Shown here: positions 24,828-33,372 of the stretch, in pieces
How positions within the stretch are numbered: the first letter of the stretch is position 1
Layout: each line of letters begins with the position of its first letter
NCBI GenBank assembly: GCA_021202335.1
Contig: JAJQDE010000027.1
Coordinates: 1 to 64,000, forward strand
DNA: 64,000 nt
From: Lachnospiraceae bacterium
GTDB taxonomy: Bacteria > Bacillota > Clostridia > Lachnospirales > Lachnospiraceae
Direction of reading: 5' to 3'
Position numbers and translations under genes: made by a program
The notes under the pieces: model-generated
Seen by the model: the letters and a program-made list of their open reading frames with translations, nothing else
Told to the model about the DNA's origin: nothing
The model's database searches: none

Positions 24828-26568
24828 TGCTTACTCCCTCCCCCATCTGCGTATGGTAAATTTCCCGGTACTGCGGACAGGCTGCCATCAGCTCCTCATG
24901 CGTGCCGTGTCCGATTACAGCCCCCTCCTCAAGCATAATGATATCGTCCAAATTCATGATCGAGCTTATCCGCTGCGCCACCACGATTGTAGTCGTGTCC
25001 CGGTATTCATTCCGGATAACGCTGCGCAGCGCGGCGTCCGTCTTATAGTCAAGGGCGCTTGAAGCGTCGTCCAGCACCAAAATCTCCGGGCGGGCGGCAA
25101 GCGCGCGCGCCACCAAAACCCTCTGACGCTGACCTCCGGACAGATTTGCCCCGTGAATGGCTGCCTGATGCTGATATGTGTCGTCGTAGGCTTCTATGAA
25201 ATCTCGGGCGCGGGCATTATCCGCCGCCGTACGTATTCCCTGCTCGTCCACCCCCCTGCCAAAGTCTATGTTCTCCGCCAGCGACTCCGCAAAAATCACG
25301 TCGTTTTGGAACACTGTCCCGAATTTCCGCCGCAGGCTGTCCTTATCATAGGTGCGCACGTCACGTCCGTCCACAAAGACATTGCCGTCCGTCGCGTCAT
25401 AAAAGCGCATCAGCAGATTGATGATTGTCGTCTTTCCGCAGCCCGTTGCGCCGATGATACCCAATGAACCGCCCTTTTTTATCTCAAAGCATATGTCCTG
25501 CAGCGACATCTGCACGCCTTCCCGGACATTTGGCTGCTCCCCATATCTAAACGATACATGGTCAAAAATAATATATCCGTCGCGGTCTGTACGGGCTGCC
25601 TGTTCCTCCGGAATCGGCTCAAGACCCTCAGGCTGCGAAATCACGGCTGCAATACGGTTGGCTGACGCGTTTGCCTTCGACATCATCATAAACAGACGAT
25701 TCAGGCTCATAACGCCCATAAGTATCATATTAAAATATGTAAGGAACGCCAAAATCACCCCGGGCTTGGTAAGGCCGTTGTTTACCCGGACAGCGCCAAT
25801 GATTACCACAAGCGTCAGCCCGATATTCAACGCCAGCGTCATCAAAGGTCCCGGCAGCGCCATGACCACCCCCGCTTTGCGGTCACGGCGTGTCATCGTT
25901 TCGTTGGCTGCGCCAAAGCGCCGGCGCTCATAGCTCTCCTTGGACAGCGCCTTGATCACGCGGATGCCCGTGATATTTTCCCGCATGATGCGGACAATCT
26001 CATCCACGCTCTGCTGTACCTTGTCATACAGCGGAATCCCCTTTAACGACACGGAAACCACCACAATCAGCATGATGGGCGCCATGACGCACAAAACGGC
26101 TGCAAGCCCCACATCCATCGTCAGCGTAATGACAATGCCGCCGATAAGCATAATCGGGGCGCGGATGCCCATTGCCTGCCCGGACTGAAGAAAGCTTTGG
26201 ACATTGTATGAGTCCGAGGTCATCCGGCTTGTCAGCGAGGGCAGCCCGAACGCATCCGTCTGATTGCCCGAAAGGTTCAGCGAATGCCAAAACAAATCCC
26301 TGCGTATTTCATAGGTCGCGCATTTTGCGCTTTTGACGCTCATGCGGTTTGCGGAAACATTCACGAAGCGCACGAGCGCCGCCAGCGCCAGCATGGCAAA
26401 GCCCCAAAGGATTACACGGTACGGATTTTTCAACGGAGCGACCTCGTCAATCATATACTCCAGCACATATGGTATCAGAAGCTCAAGTATGGTTCCCGAC
26501 ATTTTCAAAAATACACATACGGCTACCTGATATTTGTAGCGTTTTAGATAGGAAAGCATAAATTTCAT
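24817..26568 (-). CDS. ABC exporter half-transporter (TM plus ATPase), partner of the preceding gene
   Basis: IIGATGCGKTTIINLLMRFYD; LSGGQRQRVLVARALAARPEILVLDDASSALD; 11-bp overlap with its partner. Confidence 0.92.
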   Translation of the reverse strand: MKFMLSYLKRYKYQVAVCVFLKMSGTILELLIPYVLEYMIDEVAPLKNPYRVILWGFAMLALAALVRFVNVSANRMSVKSAKCATYEIRRDLFWHSLNLSGNQTDAFGLPSLTSRMTSDSYNVQSFLQSGQAMGIRAPIMLIGGIVITLTMDVGLAAVLCVMAPIMLIVVVSVSLKGIPLYDKVQQSVDEIVRIMRENITGIRVIKALSKESYERRRFGAANETMTRRDRKAGVVMALPGPLMTLALNIGLTLVVIIGAVRVNNGLTKPGVILAFLTYFNMILMGVMSLNRLFMMMSKANASANRIAAVISQPEGLEPIPEEQAARTDRDGYIIFDHVSFRYGEQPNVREGVQMSLQDICFEIKKGGSLGIIGATGCGKTTIINLLMRFYDATDGNVFVDGRDVRTYDKDSLRRKFGTVFQNDVIFAESLAENIDFGRGVDEQGIRTAADNARARDFIEAYDDTYQHQAAIHGANLSGGQRQRVLVARALAARPEILVLDDASSALDYKTDAALRSVIRNEYRDTTTIVVAQRISSIMNLDDIIMLEEGAVIGHGTHEELMAACPQYREIYHTQMGEGVSNAG

Positions 26569-26943
26569 TCAAATCCCCCTTACAAGCTTTCTCAAATCAT
26601 TTTCCCAATCCGTGCGCTGTGAGTAGTGCACCGCACCCAAAATTCCCGGAATTTTTAATTCCACGGAGGAGCATACCACAATCGGAATGGCGCAGTTCAT
26701 TTCCTTTACCTTCTCTATCAGCAGCATACCTGCCCGGGCTTCGCTTCCTCCCGGCGACAGCGGATAATACATATCCGTGACAATCAGGTCATATGGCTTT
26801 TCCTGACTGACAGACCGGCCAAGCATCCCAAGACCCTCCTCCAAATTTCCTGCCCTGTCAATCTGTTTTACCCCGCAGCTTTCCAGCACCTTACATATAT
26901 CGCGGTGCTTCCACGCATCGTCCTCCACATTTAATACATACAT
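26569..26943 (-). CDS. Stand-alone receiver-like regulator
   Basis: MYVLNVEDDAWKHRDICKVLESCGV...YDLIVTDMYYPL...IPIVVCSS. Confidence 0.7.
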   Translation of the reverse strand: MYVLNVEDDAWKHRDICKVLESCGVKQIDRAGNLEEGLGMLGRSVSQEKPYDLIVTDMYYPLSPGGSEARAGMLLIEKVKEMNCAIPIVVCSSVELKIPGILGAVHYSQRTDWENDLRKLVRGI

Positions 26944-27051
26944 TTCACACCCGCCCCTCTTCTGCGCCAAAGCGCCGTATTGCTAAACGCCGCGGTTTGG
27001 CAAGTCCCGCGTTTCCATCACTGCCTTATAATATGTCGCAATCGGGATAAA

Positions 27052-29241
27052 TCACTGCCCGAAATTTTTAGGGCTTCCGCTTCCTGCCACGACCGCATCT
27101 CCATAAACTGCCTTTTTGCCGAGCGCACCCCCGGACTGCTCCCGTATCGCACGCTTAAAGGTCTGCTCTCCATAGCTTAAATACGCCGCATCGCCCGTAA
27201 GCTCATATGCGATGGTAAGCGATTCCAGCAAAAGCGTGTTGATGCCCGAGCGCGCAAGGCTTGGCAGCTCCTTATAATAAAACAGCCCCGTGCGTTCCAT
27301 ATAACAGCTTCTGATTAAATCGTCAACGGCATTCAGCATCATCTCCTTCAGCTCATCGCTCGGGAACACGCGGTAATAGCGCATCAGGCTTCCCACCGCC
27401 ACCGAAATCATGAAGCCCACGCGGATTACCGTGTTATCCGTGTACGGCGCAAGCCAGTTTCCGCCGTAGCGGTCGCCCCACACCTTAAAATCACGGATGA
27501 TATTGTCCGCCTTTGCAAGCCATTTTTTATCATTGGTTTCCACATAGAGCGCCGTCAGTGAACGCAGCTCCCACCCCGTTTCGCGCGCGTTTACCTCGCC
27601 AGGGTCAGCGTACATGGGGGTGTCCAAAAGCCGCAGCACATTTTCTCCGATTCCGACAGCCGTTTCCAACCCGCGCGCATCTCCCGTGAAATGATAGTAG
27701 TCCAAAAGCCCCTCCACCCACTGATGCGAGCCGACCATAAGCTTTTTTCTCTCTATGACGTTCCCCCGGCAGTGACCGTTCGTATGCTCCCACTGACCGC
27801 CCAAAAACAGCGGGTCGTTGCTGAAATGGCACACGTCCACGTCCATCCAATGGCTTACCGCCGCAATATTGTAATCGAGAAAGCGCCGCGTGGCATTCCT
27901 CACATACAGGAGCGCGCACGCATGCGGGTAATCATATTCATTATTGCACCACACCAAATCTCCGCCGCCTCTGCCCTGCGTCGTATAATTCATGTCCGGC
28001 GCGTCGCCGAAATTGAGCATTCCGTATGCGCGCGCATGTCCGTCCGCCTTCGCAATCAGCGCCTGCTCCACCTCCACATCATATTTATCGGTGAAAACAT
28101 CCAAATAACAGCCGGAAGCCCTGTGAACCTCGGGCTGCACATAAGGTCTGTCAGGCATCTGATAAATAAGGCTCCTGTTGTTAAGCTCCTCAAGCGTTTC
28201 GTCAGCCCCGTGGAAATGAAGCAAAATCCTCTGCTCACGCGACATGCCGGACTCCATCACAACCTTATCCGCTCCCTCGGGGACAAGCATCACGCAAACG
28301 CCCTCACTGTCCGCCCTCACTGCCTTAGGGTAATTTTGCTGCGCCTGAAAAACCGTCGCGCACACTCCGCCGCTCTCGTCCGTGCTGTCAGCAAAAAACG
28401 TGCCGTAAAATACCTCGGCAAAGTGCTCGTTCGATTCATACACAAGGCTTTTTGCGTCCACACACTTCGAAACCGGCTCGCCGTTTTCCCCAATCGAAAA
28501 GTCAGTCTGATAATTCGACGATGCCGCGCAGGTTCTTATTTGTGACATTGGTGTCATATTTTTACCAAACTTAATGTCAAACACAAGCAACGCCACATGA
28601 AGCTGCCTTAAGGTGGTATTGATGATGCGGTAGGACAGCTCCACCCATGGCTTGCCCGCATATGCCGTAAGCTTAAGCTCAAAGTCAACGCTGTCCGTTC
28701 CCTCGCACACGTTAGAGCCTTGCGCCTTTAATATCACGCAGACCTCGCCGCTTTCCACAATGCTCCAGCTTCCGGTTTTTATCCGGTAGCTGTTTCCTTC
28801 TCCGTCGCAAAGCACGGGGCCCAAAAGCTGCTCCTTTCCGTAGCGTCTGCCCTGCGCCTCGACAAATTCAAAAACGCTGTCGCTGTTGTCCGAAACCGCA
28901 AACGAAACCGCGCCCGTATCGACGCTTATCCCTTTGGCGTCCCGCACAACCCTTATGCCGTCGGCTTCCCGCGCCAAATCCTCCGGAGCGTTAGTGTCGC
29001 ACTGTAAAACCACGCCCTGATTTGCCGGTAAATCGGCAAGCAAACGCAGAAACATGAATTTCACGCTTCCATCATCATGCCTTGCCGTTACCCGTTTTTG
29101 AATCGGGAGCCTTCTGCCGTCCTGCGTAAGCGCTGTCCTGTCAAGCTTGTAAAGCTCCCCCTTCTTCACCGGAATACCGATAAAGCACGGCTCCGCCTTT
29201 CTCTCATAGCGGTACAGCTTATCAATATAAATGTCAATCAT
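27052..29241 (-). CDS. PcRGLX/YetA-like protein (rhamnogalacturonan lyase-related RIFT barrel plus alpha/alpha toroid)
   Basis: KGELYKLDRTALTQDGRRLPIQKRVTARHDDGSVKFMFLRLLADLPAN N-terminus and HQWVEGLLDYYHFTGDARGLETAVGIGENVL C-terminal repeats. Confidence 0.55.
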   Translation of the reverse strand: MIDIYIDKLYRYERKAEPCFIGIPVKKGELYKLDRTALTQDGRRLPIQKRVTARHDDGSVKFMFLRLLADLPANQGVVLQCDTNAPEDLAREADGIRVVRDAKGISVDTGAVSFAVSDNSDSVFEFVEAQGRRYGKEQLLGPVLCDGEGNSYRIKTGSWSIVESGEVCVILKAQGSNVCEGTDSVDFELKLTAYAGKPWVELSYRIINTTLRQLHVALLVFDIKFGKNMTPMSQIRTCAASSNYQTDFSIGENGEPVSKCVDAKSLVYESNEHFAEVFYGTFFADSTDESGGVCATVFQAQQNYPKAVRADSEGVCVMLVPEGADKVVMESGMSREQRILLHFHGADETLEELNNRSLIYQMPDRPYVQPEVHRASGCYLDVFTDKYDVEVEQALIAKADGHARAYGMLNFGDAPDMNYTTQGRGGGDLVWCNNEYDYPHACALLYVRNATRRFLDYNIAAVSHWMDVDVCHFSNDPLFLGGQWEHTNGHCRGNVIERKKLMVGSHQWVEGLLDYYHFTGDARGLETAVGIGENVLRLLDTPMYADPGEVNARETGWELRSLTALYVETNDKKWLAKADNIIRDFKVWGDRYGGNWLAPYTDNTVIRVGFMISVAVGSLMRYYRVFPSDELKEMMLNAVDDLIRSCYMERTGLFYYKELPSLARSGINTLLLESLTIAYELTGDAAYLSYGEQTFKRAIREQSGGALGKKAVYGDAVVAGSGSPKNFGQ

Positions 29242-29242
29242 A

Positions 29243-31036
29243 CTAATCCACCTTCTCTTTCCCCAATTCTTTTTCAAACTCTCTTTCCAAAAAATCCACG
29301 CGCCTTTGCATGAAATCCTTTAAATCATCGAGCTTCTGCGCATAACATTCAAGCTTATCGTCAAGCGCGCTGTACCCCGAAAAGGTATTCCATCTGACCA
29401 TATCGCAGGTGTTCGACGCCTCGATATGGCTGCTGTATTTGTCCACCATGCCGTCAAAGCTCTGCCTGATAAACGGCGCAAGCTCATCCAAAAATATCTG
29501 CGCGGCAAGCTCCCTGAAATCCTCATGGCTGTACAGCGCATACCAGATATCTGAGTCCTTTTTCTGCACATTGGCGTAAAAGCCCTCCGCATCGTGCAGA
29601 TTTATACCGGTATCGGTGACTCCGGACGCCGCAATCGATTTGTCGTAATCCCACGCGGGACCCGCAAAAAGCTTAGTGCTTACCGCATCGGCAGGCTTAT
29701 AAATATACTGGCTGGTATAGGACGCGTCCAGATTTTTCACAAGCTCCTCAAGCAGGTACTTCCTTGCAAAGGACTGCATGTCGATATAGCTGCCGTAATA
29801 TTCGCCCGTATAGGGGCTGTAACCGTCCTCGGAAAACACGGCGTCCTCAAAATCCTGATACAGCGCCGCGACGTAGGACACCTGATCATATGAGGCATAC
29901 TTAGGGCTTGCAAACACCACCGGCTGCATCCTCGACGTCAGAAAGCCGCTCTCCTCAAGCCCGTACCTGTCGCTTGTTTCCAGCTCCAAAAGATAGCCGC
30001 CCGAGATATCCTCCGGCTCATTCTCAATCATATATCCCTTAGTGCTGAAAAGCCTGCCCTGCTGCTCCATGAAAAACGCGTAATCCGCCAGCTGCGCGGG
30101 AGCGTTCATTTCCCTTACGCTCTTTTCCAAATCCGTAATGTTCACACGGCTTTTGCCGATTTCAACCTTTTCCGAAAGAAGATAATTGCCCACGTAATCG
30201 CCGTTGACATACACGTCCGTATACTGAACCTCCGGAGTGTATGAAAGCTTCAGGCTCCTTGCTATGTCAAAGGCAAGGACGTTGCGAAGAAGCGTGTCGT
30301 CAAACGCGTTTGCAGTCAATATCCAGTCCTCGGCTTCTCCCATTCCAAATAAATCGCAGTCGTCCGCAAGCGATATCAGATAGGATTTTTTATCCGTTTC
30401 ATCATAGGAGGAATTTCCCCGGCAGTGAATGTCGTCGATTCGCCCGGCATAGCACGGTCGTCCCTTCTCGTCCAAAAAAAGGTAGCTGCCGCCCTCAAAG
30501 TTATCCTTTGATTCGTGGATATAAGAGAGCGACCCCGAGTCGGTTTCCAAAAACAGGGCAGTAATCGGAGAGGTATAATAAATGTCAAGCGTGCAGTGCT
30601 TTTCTTCGCCATCCTCGCAATACACAAGCTCATGCTGACCGCCTTCGCACGCAAACACATCTCCGCTTTTGATTTCCACATCGTCAAGGAGCATTTTGCT
30701 TTGACTTCCGAGAAGCCAATACAGTCTGCGGCCGCGCATGCCTTCAGGCACAAACAGCACGTAGCTGCTGTCCTTTTTCCGGCACCACCAGTTAATGCAT
30801 ATTTTATAATTCCCGACAGACTCGTCAGTCACGCCGTTCCAAAGGGAGATTGTGAATGCTTCCCCATCGTTTTCATAGGCTTCTATAAAATTAATGCTTT
30901 TGACGAAATTCGCCACACTTTCCCTTTCCAGCATAAAAACCGTAAATGCCGTAATCAAAAGTATGCCCGCTATATTCCGAAGCTTCCTGTTGTAGATTCT
31001 CAAGCCTTCAATACGCCTCCCCTGACGCGCAAACAA
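29243..31036 (-). CDS. CotH family protein
   Basis: YAGRIDDIHCRGNSSYDETDKKSYLISL, NGDYVGNYLLSEKVEIGKSRVNITDLE, AGPAWDYDKSIAASG. Confidence 0.82.
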   Translation of the reverse strand: MFARQGRRIEGLRIYNRKLRNIAGILLITAFTVFMLERESVANFVKSINFIEAYENDGEAFTISLWNGVTDESVGNYKICINWWCRKKDSSYVLFVPEGMRGRRLYWLLGSQSKMLLDDVEIKSGDVFACEGGQHELVYCEDGEEKHCTLDIYYTSPITALFLETDSGSLSYIHESKDNFEGGSYLFLDEKGRPCYAGRIDDIHCRGNSSYDETDKKSYLISLADDCDLFGMGEAEDWILTANAFDDTLLRNVLAFDIARSLKLSYTPEVQYTDVYVNGDYVGNYLLSEKVEIGKSRVNITDLEKSVREMNAPAQLADYAFFMEQQGRLFSTKGYMIENEPEDISGGYLLELETSDRYGLEESGFLTSRMQPVVFASPKYASYDQVSYVAALYQDFEDAVFSEDGYSPYTGEYYGSYIDMQSFARKYLLEELVKNLDASYTSQYIYKPADAVSTKLFAGPAWDYDKSIAASGVTDTGINLHDAEGFYANVQKKDSDIWYALYSHEDFRELAAQIFLDELAPFIRQSFDGMVDKYSSHIEASNTCDMVRWNTFSGYSALDDKLECYAQKLDDLKDFMQRRVDFLEREFEKELGKEKVD

Positions 31037-31235
31037 TCCATGTCTGCCCCAAATGATGTCTTTACCTTCATAATTATAAAGCTACGGAAAATATTTCTCA
31101 ACTGTTTTTCGTGTTCCGAAACTGTCCTTTAAAAAAATGTTAAAATTGTATATTTTTTTTAATGACATTTGTGTATTATAGTTATATGAAGTTCAGCCAT
31201 GGCAATGAATTTATTATCAAATAACGAAAGGCAGC

Positions 31236-32111
31236 ATGAGGACAATGAAAAAAATTGCGCTGGTCAACGACCTTTCAGGCTTTGGAAAATGCTCGCTCAC
31301 TGCGGCGATTTCCGTAGTGTCCGTCATGGGCATACAGGCGGTGCCGCTGCCCACGGCTGTTTTGTCGGCGCAAACAGGCTTTCCGAGCTTTTATTGCGAC
31401 GACTTTACGGACAGAATGGACTTTTTTACCGACGAATGGGAAAAAATGAACGAGCATTTTGACGGAATACATTCCGGCTACCTTGCAGGACCCAAACAAA
31501 TCCAAAAGGTTTTCCATCTGCTTGACACGTTCCAAACGGAAAATACCGTCTGCCTCGCAGACCCCGTGATGGGCGACAACGGCAGATATATCAAGGTATT
31601 CAGCGACGAGCTTTTGGACGGAATGAGGCAGCTTTGCACACGCGCAAGCATCACCACGCCAAATCTCACGGAGCTTTGTCTTTTGACGGGCGACGACTAT
31701 GGAACGCTTACCGCCCTATCCGGAAGCGGCAGCTACCTTGACTGCATTGAGGCTGTGGCGCAAAAGCTTTTATACCGGATGCCCAAAAACGCCTGCGTCC
31801 TTGTGACCGGCATTGTCCGAAGGACTGCTTCCGGCTCCTATATGGGAAATATGGCGGTCACGTCCCAAAGCCGCTTTTATCATGAAACGCCCTGCGCACC
31901 GCGCAGCTTTTCCGGAACCGGCGATCTCTTTGCGGCAGTGATATGCGCTTCACTCGTAAACGGGCTTTCCGTTGAGGAGGCGATAAAAAAGGCGGCAGGA
32001 TTTTTGCAGCCTGCCATCGAGGAGGCGGCAGCTCTGAATATTGAAAGCAATCACGGCGTGTGCTTTGAAAAGTATTTAGGGAGATTGATTGAAGGAATGG
32101 AGGAGAATTGA
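31236..32111 (+). CDS. Pyridoxal / pyridoxamine kinase
   Basis: VNDLSGFGKCSLTAAISVVSVMGIQAVPLPTAVLSAQTGFPSF; DPVMGDNGRYI; SGTGDLFAAVICASL. Confidence 0.88.
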   Translation: MRTMKKIALVNDLSGFGKCSLTAAISVVSVMGIQAVPLPTAVLSAQTGFPSFYCDDFTDRMDFFTDEWEKMNEHFDGIHSGYLAGPKQIQKVFHLLDTFQTENTVCLADPVMGDNGRYIKVFSDELLDGMRQLCTRASITTPNLTELCLLTGDDYGTLTALSGSGSYLDCIEAVAQKLLYRMPKNACVLVTGIVRRTASGSYMGNMAVTSQSRFYHETPCAPRSFSGTGDLFAAVICASLVNGLSVEEAIKKAAGFLQPAIEEAAALNIESNHGVCFEKYLGRLIEGMEEN

Positions 32112-32665
32112 AAAATATGACAACAAAAACAACGGCAAAAACAAAAGTAAACCGGTCGGCAAAAATGAAATACATCTCGCTCACGGGACTCATGGCGGCG
32201 ATGATTGCAATTATGACAGCGTATATCTGCCATATTCCGACGGGCGTAAACGGAGGCTATATCCACTTTGGCGACTCGCTGATCTACATAGCGGCTGCCA
32301 TTCTTCCCACACCCTACGCGCTTGCGGCGGCTGCCATCGGCGGCGGGCTTGCGGATTTAATGACAGCTCCCATGTGGGCGCCCGCAACCATCATCATAAA
32401 AATGCTGATTACCATTCCTTTCACGAACAGGCCGGCAAAAATCATCACGCCGCGCAACGTGATTGCGACCGTGATTGCATATCTTATTTCCGGTGTGAGT
32501 TATTTCTTTGCGGAATACATTATTTTCGGCTCCTTTGGCAGCGCGTTCCTCGCTTCAATGTCGGGAAGCCTGATTCAATCGGGCGGCAGCGCCGTATTCT
32601 TTATCATATTCGGGCTTGCGCTTGATAAGGTACACATTAAGAGCATATTAAACAGTCAGCTTTAA
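32108..32665 (+). CDS. ECF transporter S component (probable vitamin B6 substrate)
   Basis: ISLTGLMAAMIAIMTAY...GYIHFGDSLIYIAAAILPTPYALAAAAIGGGLADLMTAP; 4-bp overlap with the kinase gene. Confidence 0.82.
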   Translation: MKNMTTKTTAKTKVNRSAKMKYISLTGLMAAMIAIMTAYICHIPTGVNGGYIHFGDSLIYIAAAILPTPYALAAAAIGGGLADLMTAPMWAPATIIIKMLITIPFTNRPAKIITPRNVIATVIAYLISGVSYFFAEYIIFGSFGSAFLASMSGSLIQSGGSAVFFIIFGLALDKVHIKSILNSQL

Positions 32666-32704
32666 GCATCAGCGCTACAGCAGCGCAGAAATGAGAGGAG
32701 AAAT

Positions 32705-33301
32705 ATGGCGGATATTTTATATACATACAAAAATCAGGTTTACGCAAACATTACAAACAAGTGCGACTGCAGCTGCACCTTCTGCATACGCTCGCTCAAG
32801 GACTCCGTGGGGGACGCCCAAACGCTTTGGCACCAAAAGGATCCTTCTCTTTCACAGATTAAGGCTGCCATGGACAGCTTCGACTTTACGGGCTATGACG
32901 AGCTTGTGTTCTGCGGCTACGGCGAGCCGACCTGCGCGCTCGATATCCTGCTTGAGAGCGCCAAATACGCGAAGGAAAAATACGGCGTGAAAATCCGCCT
33001 CAACACCAACGGGCTTGGCAATCTGTACCATAAGCGCAACATTGTTCCCGAGCTTGCGTCGGTAATCGACAGCGTTTCCATCAGCTTAAACGCTCCCACG
33101 AGCGAGAAATATGACGCCGTGACAAGACCTCAGTTTGAGAACGCCTTTGAGGGACTGCTGGAATTTGCATCGCTTTCTCAGACGGCATTTGCGCACACTC
33201 AGCTTTCAATCGTGGATGTCCTGCCGGAGGATGAAATCGCCCAATGCCGGCGCATCGCCGACGAACGCGGGATATACCTTAAGATAAGGAAGTATGCGTA
33301 G
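32705..33301 (+). CDS. TatD-linked radical SAM protein
   Basis: YANITNKCDCSCTFCIRS (CxxxCxxC), VFCGYGEPT, VSISLNAPTSEKYDAVTRP. Confidence 0.82.
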   Translation: MADILYTYKNQVYANITNKCDCSCTFCIRSLKDSVGDAQTLWHQKDPSLSQIKAAMDSFDFTGYDELVFCGYGEPTCALDILLESAKYAKEKYGVKIRLNTNGLGNLYHKRNIVPELASVIDSVSISLNAPTSEKYDAVTRPQFENAFEGLLEFASLSQTAFAHTQLSIVDVLPEDEIAQCRRIADERGIYLKIRKYA

Positions 33302-33331
33302 CGTTGGCACATTCTCGTCCTATACGACAAA

Positions 33332-33360
33332 AAAACGGCCGCCTCACAGGCGACCGTTTT
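33332..33360. terminator. Bidirectional terminator between convergent radical SAM and GH53 genes
   Basis: AAAACGG-c-CGCCT-cac-AGGCG-a-CCGTTTT followed by T. Confidence 0.82.
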
Positions 33361-33372
33361 TTATGTCTGTAT

